NCBI GenBank assembly: GCA_002403305.1 | Contig: DHHM01000020.1 | Location: 84,875-148,874 of the forward strand | DNA from: Bacteroidales bacterium UBA4772 | Lineage (GTDB): Bacteria > Bacteroidota > Bacteroidia > Bacteroidales > VadinHA17 | Direction of reading: 5' to 3' | Length of the DNA: 64,000 nucleotides | Shown here: positions 25,712 to 34,102 of the stretch, in pieces | How positions within the stretch are numbered: the first letter of the stretch is position 1 | Layout: every line of letters begins with the position of its first letter | Translations under genes and position numbers: made by a program | Notes under the pieces: generated by a model | The model's input: only the letters and a program-made list of their open reading frames with translations | Told to the model about the DNA's origin: nothing | The model's database searches: none

Positions 25712-25744
25712 TTTTCTCAGCAAACCCTAGTTAAATTTGTTTAT

Positions 25745-25752
25745 TATCTTTG
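25745..25752 (+). promoter_or_regulatory. Bacteroidota -7 box (TATCTTTG) just outside the IS right end
   Basis: Exact TAnnTTTG match 13 bases before the ATG at 25765 and 16 bases after the IS end. It would give a very short leader, so it is tentative. Confidence 0.3.
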
Positions 25753-25764
25753 GACTTAATCTCT

Positions 25765-26556
25765 ATGAGACAACTATGCATCATATTTGTTACTCTACTG
25801 CTAATAGGCTGTGGATCAAGTGAATCTAACATGAAGAAAATTATTTTTCTCCATCACAGTACAGGGTACTCAGTATGGCTTGGCAGAACAAACAGGTACA
25901 TATATAAACTTACCCATACCGGTGATGTTCAAAAGTATATCAACAACGCAAACAGAAAGAACAAAACCAACTATTCTATCACTGAACGTTTTTTCCCAAA
26001 AGAATCTCCGTACGGCTGGAATAACTATCCCTATGATTATTATAACATCTGGGTAAAAAATGCCGGAGATAACCCATTCATGGAAGAGCCAACACTTGAA
26101 ATCCTTACAAAAGAATTTGATGTTATTATTTTCAAGCATTGCTTTCCGGGAAGCAGAATATCAGAAGATACTGGAAGTGCAGATATAGACTCAGATGTTA
26201 AAAGTATCGAGAACTATAAACTTCAGTACGATGCCTTAAAAACCAAAATGCGTGAATTTCCTCAAACCAAATTTATAGTCTGGACCCCTGCCGTAAACAC
26301 AAGGAATGGGATGACCGAGGATGAGGCATTGCGCACAAAACAGTTTTACGATTGGGTAATTGGTATATGGGACGAAAAGGGTGATAATATTTTTATCTGG
26401 GATTTTTATAAATATGAAACTGAAGGCAGTTTGTTTCTGGCTGACAAGAATGCGTTAAGTCCGAATAACTCGCATCCAAACAAGGAATTTTCCGCCAAGA
26501 TGGCTTCTAGCTTAGGAGAGTTCATTATTAATGTCATTCAATCTGATGTTAAATGA
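25765..26556 (+). CDS. SGNH-hydrolase-like lipoprotein
   Basis: 263 residues from the ATG at 25765 (MRQLCIIFVTLLLIGCGSS, a lipoprotein signal with Cys16). The TTG at 25750 is open but adds nothing signal-like. Block I-like FLHHSTGYS follows the signal, and SHPN near the C-terminus gives the His of the SGNH/GDSL esterase fold; FDVIIFKHCFPGS is the central strand. These marks suggest an esterase or a catalytically changed relative acting at the envelope, perhaps on acetylated polymer; the Gly-Asp-Ser block is not canonical. It lies between an IS and a solo IS end, followed by an acyltransferase gene. The pair could be a small acylation/deacylation cargo. Confidence 0.55.
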   Translation: MRQLCIIFVTLLLIGCGSSESNMKKIIFLHHSTGYSVWLGRTNRYIYKLTHTGDVQKYINNANRKNKTNYSITERFFPKESPYGWNNYPYDYYNIWVKNAGDNPFMEEPTLEILTKEFDVIIFKHCFPGSRISEDTGSADIDSDVKSIENYKLQYDALKTKMREFPQTKFIVWTPAVNTRNGMTEDEALRTKQFYDWVIGIWDEKGDNIFIWDFYKYETEGSLFLADKNALSPNNSHPNKEFSAKMASSLGEFIINVIQSDVK

Positions 26557-26581
26557 AAAACCAATCTACTTCTAATAAATT

Positions 26582-27115
26582 ATGAGGTTTATTGAATTAC
26601 TCCAACGAGCATATTTGAGATTACTGGAAAAATCCAGTGATGCAACGAAAATTAAATACCTTCGGAAACGGGGAATGAAAATTGGAAACAATTGTCATAT
26701 TAATACCCTTTCGTTTTCGACAGAGCCCTATCTTATTGAAATCGGAGATCATGTTGCGATTGCTGCTGGAACTGATTTTATAACCCATGACGGGGCAATT
26801 TGGTGCTTTCGTGAAGAACTAATAAATGCCGATGTTTTCGGAAAAATTAAGGTAGGAAATAATGTATTCATAGGTAATAATTGCACAATACTACCAAATA
26901 CTGTCATTGGTGATAATTGCATTGTTGGAGCAGGAAGTGTTGTCCGAGGACAATTTCCTGATAACTCCATGATAATGGGTAATCCTGCAAAAGTAGTCTT
27001 AAGCATGAGCCTTCAAAAATTATTATATCTTCAAAATCCAGGATTACTTAAAACACAGAATTTCTCTGATTCTAAGAAAACCAAGATCGTCAAAGATCAT
27101 TTTGGCATTAAATAG
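26582..27115 (+). CDS. Left-handed beta-helix acyltransferase (hexapeptide family)
   Basis: 177 residues. Hexapeptide repeats are clear: IGNNCHINTLSF, IGDHVAIAAGT, VGNNVFIGNNCTILPNTVIGDNCIVGAGSVV, followed by the closing signature GNPAKVV. Proteins of this type O- or N-acetylate sugars using acetyl-CoA. The catalytic His expected in the FITHDGA stretch is present. It lies 25 bases after the SGNH-like gene in the same orientation, and the two form the only + strand genes in the EPS half of the locus. Probably an EPS acetyltransferase brought in with the IS-flanked segment. Confidence 0.8.
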   Translation: MRFIELLQRAYLRLLEKSSDATKIKYLRKRGMKIGNNCHINTLSFSTEPYLIEIGDHVAIAAGTDFITHDGAIWCFREELINADVFGKIKVGNNVFIGNNCTILPNTVIGDNCIVGAGSVVRGQFPDNSMIMGNPAKVVLSMSLQKLLYLQNPGLLKTQNFSDSKKTKIVKDHFGIK

Positions 27116-27226
27116 TTAGTACCTTATCTTTTAACTTGATGTTTTTTTTGGCATAATATTCAATAGCAATAAGCCGGAACAAGCACCAGCTCTTTAATTT
27201 TCTGAGCCATAATAATTGTTTCTTTT

Positions 27227-27294
27227 GGATCAGCAACCAAAGCAGAAATCTCAGGTTGCTTTATTGCTTAACTTGATTTTCTCAGCAAACCCTA
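27227..27294 (+). mobile_element. Solo copy of the IS1182-type right end
   Basis: 68 bases identical at 67 positions to the right end of the IS (25662-25729), including the terminal TTTCTCAGCAAACCCTA. The single difference is T to C. There is no transposase or left end next to it. Together with the IS it encloses the two genes at 25765-27115. Confidence 0.85.
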
Positions 27295-27314
27295 ATTAAT
27301 CCTCATCAGTCATT

Positions 27315-27728
27315 TTACAATACACCCGCCTTTTCATGGGTGTCAATCAATTCAATCTCAAGTCTGTATTTTGCAAGTAAGAAAGCTATGTTATGGTTAT
27401 TAAAGGCCTCACCTGGTTGAGGCGGAACGAGGACCATAAGTCCCTTTTCAGCTAACTCTTTCATCTGCTCATTAATATCTGAACATTTAAAACAAATATG
27501 ATGAAACCCGCCACCGTGATTAACAAATTTTACAAGGGACTGATTACTTTCAAGAGGCATTATCAGCTTAACATCAATACTTTCATTTTTGCATAAGAAG
27601 ACAACTTTTACTTGTTGAAGAGAATTCTCGATAATTTCTGTCATCTTTCTGTAGCCAAATACGTTGATCCAGTAAGAAATGCCTTCTTCAATATCCTTTA
27701 CAGCAAAACAAATATGATCTATTGTCAT
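27315..27728 (-). CDS. VOC-family (glyoxalase/methylmalonyl-CoA epimerase-like) protein
   Basis: 137 residues with two beta-alpha-beta-beta-beta modules. Metal-binding positions expected for the family are present: His5 (MTIDHICFAV), the His pair in GGGFHHICFK, and Glu in YRLEIELID. The fold includes methylmalonyl-CoA epimerases, glyoxalases and dioxygenases; the compact single-chain form with DHICFAVKDIE is nearest the epimerase type. It is last in the long - strand EPS block, 18 bases after the WecG-like gene, so a role on a sugar or acyl donor in the pathway is plausible but unproven. Confidence 0.7.
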   Translation of the reverse strand: MTIDHICFAVKDIEEGISYWINVFGYRKMTEIIENSLQQVKVVFLCKNESIDVKLIMPLESNQSLVKFVNHGGGFHHICFKCSDINEQMKELAEKGLMVLVPPQPGEAFNNHNIAFLLAKYRLEIELIDTHEKAGVL

Positions 27729-27746
27729 AGTTGGGAAGAGTTAATA

Positions 27747-28484
27747 TTACTTCTTAATAAATTTTTCTTTAAGCGTAATCCAGAAGAAAACAATATTCCC
27801 AAGCAAATACCTTCGCCAAAGACGCTTTGGCTCCTGACTGAACCTATAAAACCACTCCATCCCTGCATTTTGAATCCATTCTGGTGCCCGTCTGACCAAG
27901 CCTGCCATAATATCAAAATAACCGCCTACCCCTAATATATATTTCGGGGTAAGAAGATGTCCATATCTGAAAAAAAACATCTCCTTTTGAGGTGAAGGCA
28001 TTCCGATTAAGAGAATATCCGGTTTGGATGCATTAATGTCCTCCACTATTTCCGGTTCTTCTGATGGTTGAAAGTAGCCATTACGGAATCCGGCTACAGT
28101 CAGTTCGGGGTAGATTTCCAGAAGTCTGTTCCTGCATGATAAGATTGTTGTTTCCTTCGCCCCGAGAAGAAATACGCTGTAACCTTCTCGTTCAGCCATT
28201 TTTAAAAGATCATCAGCCAGGTCCGGAGTAGCAACTCTCTCAGGAATTTTATGACCTAATAAACGCAATGCCCAAACAACCGAAATCCCGTCAATATTAA
28301 CTAGATCGGCCAAATTTATAGCTTCTCTAAGTTCAGAATCCCTGCTAAGTTCATTAACTGATGCTGAATTGACTCCAATCTGTATAACCTGTTTGCCAGA
28401 CTTAATGCCTTCATTAATTATAGACAGGAACTCAGACCTGGTTAAAGGGTGGATTTTTATATTAAAGGCTCGAATCTCTTTCAT
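27747..28484 (-). CDS. WecG/TagA/CpsF-family glycosyltransferase (GT26)
   Basis: 245 residues. Family marks: an N-terminal IQIGVNSASVNELSRD segment, the catalytic-Asp region LVNIDGISVVWALR, RVATPDLADDLL, VFLLGAKE, GYFQPSEEPEIV, LIGMPSPQKEMF, VGGYFDIMAG and the C-terminal amphipathic stretch PEWIQNAGMEWFYRFSQEP that anchors TagA-like enzymes at the membrane. Members move ManNAc(A) or glucosyl/galactosyl residues from a UDP-sugar to a lipid-linked acceptor, often as the second step of repeat-unit assembly. It overlaps the upstream acyltransferase gene by 23 bases. Confidence 0.88.
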   Translation of the reverse strand: MKEIRAFNIKIHPLTRSEFLSIINEGIKSGKQVIQIGVNSASVNELSRDSELREAINLADLVNIDGISVVWALRLLGHKIPERVATPDLADDLLKMAEREGYSVFLLGAKETTILSCRNRLLEIYPELTVAGFRNGYFQPSEEPEIVEDINASKPDILLIGMPSPQKEMFFFRYGHLLTPKYILGVGGYFDIMAGLVRRAPEWIQNAGMEWFYRFSQEPKRLWRRYLLGNIVFFWITLKEKFIKK

Positions 28485-29052
28485 TTGTTATAGAAGATTC
28501 AGGAAATTCCTTGCGATAAATTCTGATGTGCTCATTCCTGCTTTCTTCAGAGTCAAATCTATCTTTGATTTTTCTGGCGGGATTACCTGCATATATTGAG
28601 AATGGTTCAACGTCTTTTGTGACTACAGATCCTGCGGCTATTATACTGCCCTGTCCTACCTTGACTCCTGACAGAATTATAGAACCATATCCTACCCATA
28701 CATCATCGCAAATAATGATCTTTTCATTAAGCCCCTTCCATGTATAGTCCCTGTCCCTGATTTTACTGGCAAGACGTATTGGAACTCCAATTTCCGTAAA
28801 ATTATGATCGTAACGACCTATGAGAGCCACACGATTAGCAAACATCACATTATTTCCAATGATTGCGTCACATTCAATTTGAGAGAATTTGCCGATGTAA
28901 AAATTGTCTCCTACTATTACCCGGTGTTTCGCCCATATATAAACTGTTCTTCCAATGTAAAGGTTTTTGCCAAAGGAACATTTCCTCCATTTAAACCGGG
29001 TAAGGTAAAAATGCCTTAAATAATGAATTACTTTTATCATACTAGTTCCCAA
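28462..29052 (-). CDS. Hexapeptide acyltransferase (LbH)
   Basis: 196 residues with repeated hexapeptides (IGRTVYIWAKHRVIVGDNFYIG, VWVGYGSIILSGVKVGQGSIIAAGSVV) and the closing GNPARKIKDRF. The group resembles serine/maltose acetyltransferase-like and colanic-acid acetyltransferases. Probably O-acetylates one sugar of the repeat unit. It overlaps both neighbours (23 bases with the GT26 gene downstream, 16 bases with the GT4 gene upstream), so translation is coupled across the three. The C-terminal tail (FRDSSITNERDSSL-like region) is outside the helix and not conserved. Confidence 0.82.
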   Translation of the reverse strand: MGTSMIKVIHYLRHFYLTRFKWRKCSFGKNLYIGRTVYIWAKHRVIVGDNFYIGKFSQIECDAIIGNNVMFANRVALIGRYDHNFTEIGVPIRLASKIRDRDYTWKGLNEKIIICDDVWVGYGSIILSGVKVGQGSIIAAGSVVTKDVEPFSIYAGNPARKIKDRFDSEESRNEHIRIYRKEFPESSITNERDSSL

Positions 29053-30209
29053 TATTTAAGCAAATCTGATTTCATTCTGTTTGTGTCAAAAACGGTAACG
29101 TTATCGTTTTTAACAGGTCTGGGAATTTTCAAAGATTTTTTCATTCCCTCGACGAAAGAATCCTCATTGTGTTCTTCAATGACAAAACCGTTTACCCCTT
29201 CCAGAATTATCTCTTTTGCTGAGCTGAAATTCGTTACGCATGCCGGGACGCCACATGCAATTGCCTCAATCAGAGATGTTGACCATCCCTCTTTAAAGGA
29301 TCCCATAATAAATAAGTCGGCAGCATTTAAGTAGGCTGCAACATCGCCGGATGATTTTTTCCCGATCAGTACCACTTTGGTTTTTAATTCATTGTAAAGG
29401 ATATACTCATTTATTTTCTCAAAGTCTTCTCCTTCCCCAATAAAGAATAAACTACAGTTTGAAATTGACTTTTCAAGTTTCATAAAACAATCAATCATAA
29501 ACTTCCAACCTTTGAGTGGAGCCAGTCTCCCGGTTGTCACCAATATTGTAGCATCTAGAGGTAGGCCCAGGTCTATGCGGACTTCATCTCTGTTTAATGG
29601 CCTGAAAACATTTATGTTAATTCTGGTAGGGAATTTAAACACCTGCTTACCAGATAATGCACCTCTGCTCCGGAGAATCATATCTTTAATTGCCATATCA
29701 TCTCCCGATGCTAAAACTGTTTTCACCGACTTTAATTTGGAAAAAAATTCATTTTCGAACCAATTAGAGAAATAGGAGGCGTATTTATATTTAGAAATTG
29801 AAAGCGGATTTTCCAACCCTGCAAAGCAATAACAGATATTATATGATTCTGATGAAGGATGGGCTAAAAGAAGCTCTTGCCGCTGGAGAAAGATGTTATT
29901 GATTCCAATTTTCAATATCCGTTTTTTAAACAAACTAAGAAGAACAAAACTGACAAATCTGTCAGGGATTAAATGTCTTGTTTTCGATTTATTAAACCGG
30001 GCATATGCGAAAAAATCATAATCTACTCCGCATATTTCCTTTTTAAACCATTTACCTACAGGATCTTCTTTGCTCGTGGTTATTCCGGCGAGAGCAATAT
30101 CATTGCCAAATGATTCCATAAGGCTCCTCGCAAAAGAGAGATATCCTCCGATAGGATAATCCTGATAATTACAGAAGTCAATGACGAGAATTCTCTTTTG
30201 CATTTTCAT
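29037..30209 (-). CDS. Glycosyltransferase family 4
   Basis: 390 residues, GT-B fold. The C-terminal domain has GRLAPLKGWKFMIDCF, FIGEGEDFEKI, the donor-binding EX7E motif in KEGWSTSLIEA, and GVPACVTNFSSAKEII. A retaining transferase using a nucleotide sugar; the sugar cannot be read from sequence. The N-terminal start MKMQKRILVIDFCNYQDYPIGGYL contains the usual acceptor-side Gly-rich loop. It lies 5 bases after the next GT4 gene upstream, in the tightly packed repeat-unit assembly block. Confidence 0.87.
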   Translation of the reverse strand: MKMQKRILVIDFCNYQDYPIGGYLSFARSLMESFGNDIALAGITTSKEDPVGKWFKKEICGVDYDFFAYARFNKSKTRHLIPDRFVSFVLLSLFKKRILKIGINNIFLQRQELLLAHPSSESYNICYCFAGLENPLSISKYKYASYFSNWFENEFFSKLKSVKTVLASGDDMAIKDMILRSRGALSGKQVFKFPTRININVFRPLNRDEVRIDLGLPLDATILVTTGRLAPLKGWKFMIDCFMKLEKSISNCSLFFIGEGEDFEKINEYILYNELKTKVVLIGKKSSGDVAAYLNAADLFIMGSFKEGWSTSLIEAIACGVPACVTNFSSAKEIILEGVNGFVIEEHNEDSFVEGMKKSLKIPRPVKNDNVTVFDTNRMKSDLLKYWELV

Positions 30210-30214
30210 GAAAT

Positions 30215-31321
30215 TTATTTTCGGGATTTTGCTGATAAAATATCCTTGTATACTGTAAGGAATTCATCTCCCATCCTTCCGATTGAGAATTGATAGTTTA
30301 TTCTATTCTTACCTTTTATACCCATTGTAAGCCTTAGAGATTTATTATTCAGCAACATAACAATATGCGCTACAACCTCTTCAGTACTGCGTTCCACGCA
30401 AAACCCTGTTTCCCCATTAATTATTATTTCCTTACTGCCCCCTGTCATATCAGTTGAGATCACTGGCTTGCCTAAAGCCATATATTCAATAATTGAATTG
30501 GATATCCCTTCGTTAAAAGTACAAAGCAGCCCTATGTCTGATGCAGCAATCAGTGATTCAATATCATCTCGCATTCCTGTCAAAATGACATTTTTGATAT
30601 TTTCATCCTTAACCCTTTTTTGAATCCGGGTCCATTCGGGCCCATCTCCAACCCCCAGAAAGGTAGTATCGCCCCTAAGTTTCGCTGTTTCTCTGGCCGT
30701 TTCAATAAAAAGATCATAATCTTTATAGCCTGTAAATGAAGCCACCATAATCAGTATGAATTCTGAACTAATTCCGAATTCTTCCCTAATACTGATTGTA
30801 TCAAACTTCCCTTGGAATCTTTCCAAATTGACACCATTTAGAATGACTTTTGCTTTTGGTGTTTTGATCTTATATGCTGACAGACCAGATTTTGAATTTG
30901 ATAAAATGACGTCAGATAAAAATATGCCAATATTAAAAAAGAAAGAATCAAATGAAAATCTGGCATATCTTCCAACGGAATCAGAAATCATACTGGAAAT
31001 TAATGGAATCCTTCTTATCAACTTTGCTGGGATTGCGTAAAATACTGTCATTTTCCCCCATGCATGTATGAGGTCCGGATTGTATTGCCGGCAACACTTG
31101 TAGAATTTTATGAACAGACTAGGATCATACTTAATGCGTTTTCTCTTTAAAATTACTATTGGGATCCCAAGATCTAAAAACGATTGATAATAAATCTTGT
31201 CTTCGGTAAGAACTAAAATAACTTCTATATCATTTTGCTGTTTTAAGAAATGCATCAGTTCTACAGCACGTCTCTCCTTGCCACCGCGATATAAAGATTC
31301 AATAAAGAAAAGTATTCTCAT
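30215..31321 (-). CDS. Glycosyltransferase family 4
   Basis: 368 residues. MRILFFIESLYRGGKERR is the classical N-terminal acceptor loop; the C-terminal half has MVASFTGYKDYDLFIETA, GDGPEWTRIQ, GMRDDIESLIAASDIG, the EX7E motif in FNEGISNSIIEYMALGKPV and STDMTGGSKEII. It should be a retaining cytoplasmic transferase adding one sugar of the lipid-linked repeat unit. 41 bases separate it from the GINT1-like gene upstream. Confidence 0.88.
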   Translation of the reverse strand: MRILFFIESLYRGGKERRAVELMHFLKQQNDIEVILVLTEDKIYYQSFLDLGIPIVILKRKRIKYDPSLFIKFYKCCRQYNPDLIHAWGKMTVFYAIPAKLIRRIPLISSMISDSVGRYARFSFDSFFFNIGIFLSDVILSNSKSGLSAYKIKTPKAKVILNGVNLERFQGKFDTISIREEFGISSEFILIMVASFTGYKDYDLFIETARETAKLRGDTTFLGVGDGPEWTRIQKRVKDENIKNVILTGMRDDIESLIAASDIGLLCTFNEGISNSIIEYMALGKPVISTDMTGGSKEIIINGETGFCVERSTEEVVAHIVMLLNNKSLRLTMGIKGKNRINYQFSIGRMGDEFLTVYKDILSAKSRK

Positions 31322-31362
31322 TCAGCTATAATCCAATTTTACCCAGATTAATCCTGACCGTT

Positions 31363-32373
31363 TTAAGGCTGGGCGTTAATTTGCTGTTCTTTAATTCGTT
31401 TAGCATATTCCCTGTTTTTAAGGAAATATTTCCACTGATTTCTGAGGGAAAAAGTCCATTTCAATCCATCAACTACGATTAAGTCATCAATTACATTGAT
31501 GGTGTGAATTGTGAATATTCTGTCATTTTTAAGATTAAGGTTATCAGGGGAAATGACCATATACGGTTCCTCTTCAAAATCTGTCTCACTTAATATCTTA
31601 ACCTTATTGATTGTTATGGATTCACCGTATTCTTTTTCGCAATTCTGGGCAGGCCTGTATAGCACCCCGTCCACCTCGATAAATTTTCCGGCTGGTCTTG
31701 AATCTGTTACAGAATTCTTTACTGGATTTTTGGGATGAGGCGTAAAGTGCCCAAACAAATTATCCGAAAAATATATGTAGAGCTTTTTATTCGAATCTAC
31801 TCCTTTCAGGGTGCCAAATAGCCAGTATTTGTCGTTGTATTTTATAATAGTAGAGTCCAACAGGGGTAGTTTTAAAATTTCCTTAATAAAAGTAAAAGAA
31901 TAATTGGCAGGGTCATATTCATAGCAAGATAATCTTCCGTCATTAGATGATTCCGGAAATACAAAAATTTTATTATCTTCATTAAAAGTAAATGGATATG
32001 AAAGATGACTTTTTGTATCCAACAGGAGTTTTTGAGTTAACTCTTTTAAACTTTTATCGAGGGTCAAAACATATATTTTCCCATAAAAATCATTCAGAGC
32101 CAAATCCTCAAACAGAATACTCACACCTCCATCCCACGATCTTACAGGAAAGGGATCTGCATTAATATGATCCATGGAGTTTATTCTCAGCCATTTAATC
32201 TCCTGAGGAAAAATTTTGCTTTTGATTACCTCCCTAATACTTCCCTGGCAATAACCGATTACCCAATGTTTAAAATAGAGTTTTGCGGCGTATTTTAACA
32301 GACAATCCCACATGATTTTATAATAGAAATATATATTTAGCAAAGCGGTCCAAAGTATGATTTTAATTTTCAC
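31363..32373 (-). CDS. Five-bladed beta-propeller protein like the N-terminal domain of plant GINT1
   Basis: 336 residues. An N-terminal hydrophobic stretch (KIILWTALLNIYFYYKIMW) is followed by a propeller with the marks HINADPFPVRSW, GGVSILFEDLALNDFYGKI, LSYPFTF, VFPESSNDGRLSCYEYDP, LPLLDSTIIKYNDKYWLF, SRPAGKFIEVDGVLYRPAQNC and YGESITINKV. The A-D-P-F, F-E-D and R-P-A-Q-x-C segments resemble glycosidase-family propellers (GH43/GH62-like) and the N-terminal region of glucosamine inositolphosphorylceramide transferases. Bacterial members sit in EPS and O-antigen loci and are of unknown function. It overlaps the next GT4 gene by 4 bases. A transferase or polymer-trimming role is inference. Confidence 0.65.
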   Translation of the reverse strand: MKIKIILWTALLNIYFYYKIMWDCLLKYAAKLYFKHWVIGYCQGSIREVIKSKIFPQEIKWLRINSMDHINADPFPVRSWDGGVSILFEDLALNDFYGKIYVLTLDKSLKELTQKLLLDTKSHLSYPFTFNEDNKIFVFPESSNDGRLSCYEYDPANYSFTFIKEILKLPLLDSTIIKYNDKYWLFGTLKGVDSNKKLYIYFSDNLFGHFTPHPKNPVKNSVTDSRPAGKFIEVDGVLYRPAQNCEKEYGESITINKVKILSETDFEEEPYMVISPDNLNLKNDRIFTIHTINVIDDLIVVDGLKWTFSLRNQWKYFLKNREYAKRIKEQQINAQP

Positions 32374-33515
32374 AGTTTTTGTTTTTCCCCCTTTTCCAAA
32401 AGGGCTGCGAAGAGATCATTAACCTCTGCTATTTTCATTTCATTTAATTCATGGAAATGTTCAACATAGGCCTTGGCATTAGTTAAGAAACTGTCGCTGC
32501 TTTCGATAAAATTCATTGCGTTCACCATTTTGTTCAAATCCCCATTGGTGAACACGCCGAGTCCTTCTCTTTGAATTACATTACCCGGGTCAACATAGAG
32601 AGAGAAAACCGGAATGCCGCATGCCCAGGCCTCGATAAAGATATTGGGGAATCCCTCCATACGGGAGGTACTGATCAACGCCTTTGAATTTATCATATGA
32701 TTTAGAACCTCAGCATGACTTAACTTCCCATAAAGAGTGACATTTTTAAATGATTTTAAATCTTCAAAATAGGCATGTCCTGATCTGTCACTCGGGGGAC
32801 CAATAACTCCAAATTTATAGGAAGGACATTTGCTAATAATCGTGAAAAATTCGGGAAATCCTTTGCGTTCGGAAATTTCTCCCACATAAACAAAATCATT
32901 CTGAGCTTTACCGTGAGAAGTGGGAAACTTGGACAATTCAACCAGATTCGGAAACACTCTGGATTTAATTCCCCGGTTGGCAAGGGTTTTTTTCTGTCCA
33001 TCATGCTGAACCAGAACAAGGTCGGCGTTAAGCAATAAATAGGGATATATAATTTCTATTAATAACCCGTTAACCAAACCCCATAAACCGCTAGAATAAG
33101 ATACCTTCCGATGTCTCAGTCTTAACAAAAAAGTCATTACATCCAGATCAGATGCCATTCCAAGAACGAACTTTGCTTTTACCTTGCGGGCTGCCCAATA
33201 AGCCAGAATATGCCTGAAATCCCGGATACGACAATAGTACACATCCGCTTTCTGAGCCTTTAATCCGTTATAGATCCCCGGAATACGATGGGTAAAAGTC
33301 CGCAGGAATCGCAATCCGTTATCCCAACCTTTTATCTTCAAAACTTTTATTCCTTCAATTGTAGTAAAATCTTCGGTACATTGAAAATCAAAAATAACAA
33401 CTTCATGCCCGGCCCTTGCAAAGGCTTTAGCAAGCAAAGCTATCTGTAATTCAGCGCCTCCGTCAGTATTTCCTTTCAGAGCTCCTGCGATATTTCCCCA
33501 GAAACAAATTTTCAT
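32370..33515 (-). CDS. Glycosyltransferase family 4
   Basis: 381 residues. N-terminus MKICFWGNIAGALKG with a GGAELQIALLAKA loop; C-terminal VGEISERKGFPEFFTII, GKLSHAEVLNHMINS and the EX7E motif in RMEGFPNIFIEAWACGIPV, so a complete GT-B enzyme. Its start codon overlaps the stop of the degraded GT copy just upstream (ATGA at 33515-33512), and its first 120 residues are clearly similar to that copy: this is the surviving member of a tandem duplication. Confidence 0.87.
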   Translation of the reverse strand: MKICFWGNIAGALKGNTDGGAELQIALLAKAFARAGHEVVIFDFQCTEDFTTIEGIKVLKIKGWDNGLRFLRTFTHRIPGIYNGLKAQKADVYYCRIRDFRHILAYWAARKVKAKFVLGMASDLDVMTFLLRLRHRKVSYSSGLWGLVNGLLIEIIYPYLLLNADLVLVQHDGQKKTLANRGIKSRVFPNLVELSKFPTSHGKAQNDFVYVGEISERKGFPEFFTIISKCPSYKFGVIGPPSDRSGHAYFEDLKSFKNVTLYGKLSHAEVLNHMINSKALISTSRMEGFPNIFIEAWACGIPVFSLYVDPGNVIQREGLGVFTNGDLNKMVNAMNFIESSDSFLTNAKAYVEHFHELNEMKIAEVNDLFAALLEKGEKQKL

Positions 33516-33973
33516 GCTTTGTAACTCTTTGCCACTCCTACTGAGTCGATTTTTAATTCATGCAATGTAAAAAAAAACTTTCCAGTAGTTTATACACTTT
33601 CTCAACATCTCCCCTGTCGGCCGTGTAAATAGATCCACCAGGCATTAGTTCGCTTGAGATAAACTATATGCCGGAAATCTAGCATTCGGCTGTAGTATAT
33701 ATCTGCGTGCTGATCCAGCAAGGTTCTGTAAAACTGTATTAAGATATTGAAAAAGGTGCCAATAATTGGGACACAATTATTCTTTCCATTGATCCTGACA
33801 ACTTCTATTCCATCTTGTGTTACAAAGTCTTCACTGGTCTGACAATCAATGATTACTACTTCATGTCCACATTTTGACAAGGCTTTTGCCAGAAGAGCGA
33901 TTTGCACTTCGCCACCTCCGCTAATATTGTCCGCTAAGGCTCTTCCAATATCACCCCAGAAACATATCTTCAT
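33512..33973 (-). pseudogene. Degraded tandem copy of a GT4 gene (internal deletion and T9-tract frameshift)
   Basis: An intact N-terminus of 123 codons (33973-33602; MKICFWGDIGRALADN, GGGEVQIALLAKALSK, VIIDCQTSEDFVTQDGIEVV) parallels the neighbour. After LDFRHIVYLKRTNAWW the frame is lost. In the next frame a GT C-terminus continues (GGSIYTADRGDVEKVYKLLE), is shifted again at a run of nine T (33569-33577 on the - strand), and ends as LHELKIDSVGVAKSYKA with a TGA at 33514-33512 that overlaps the next start. About 250 central codons are missing. One base in the T run would rejoin the last two pieces, but the deletion cannot be repaired that way. Confidence 0.7.
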
Positions 33974-34102
33974 AGATTAATCTTTTGATGAATTGGAAAC
34001 GATCATCTAATCAGTATAATGCAGTATACTTAAAACTCACAAAAACTCGGTTACTCTTCCTCATCCCAATGGAATAACATCTTTGCCTTTTAGGGCAGTT
34101 CT

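Larger units (their letters stand above)
24378..25729 (+). mobile_element. Decayed IS1182-type insertion sequence with a nested IS3-family fragment
   Basis: Perfect 17-bp terminal inverted repeats: TAGGGTTTGCTGAGAAA at 24378-24394 and its complement at 25713-25729. Inside is an IS1182-family transposase gene broken in two ways. An IS3-family piece (about 25050-25255) splits it, and the middle of the catalytic domain, with the second Asp of the DDE triad, is missing from the second half. No target duplication is clear beside the repeats. The element is about 1.35 kb, shorter than a complete member (about 1.6-1.9 kb). It cannot move on its own, though its ends could be used in trans. Confidence 0.8.

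Noticed and set aside
24378..27294. A functional composite transposon
   Set aside because: There is one internally deleted IS and only the right end of a second copy; the transposase is broken, so independent movement is not supported.
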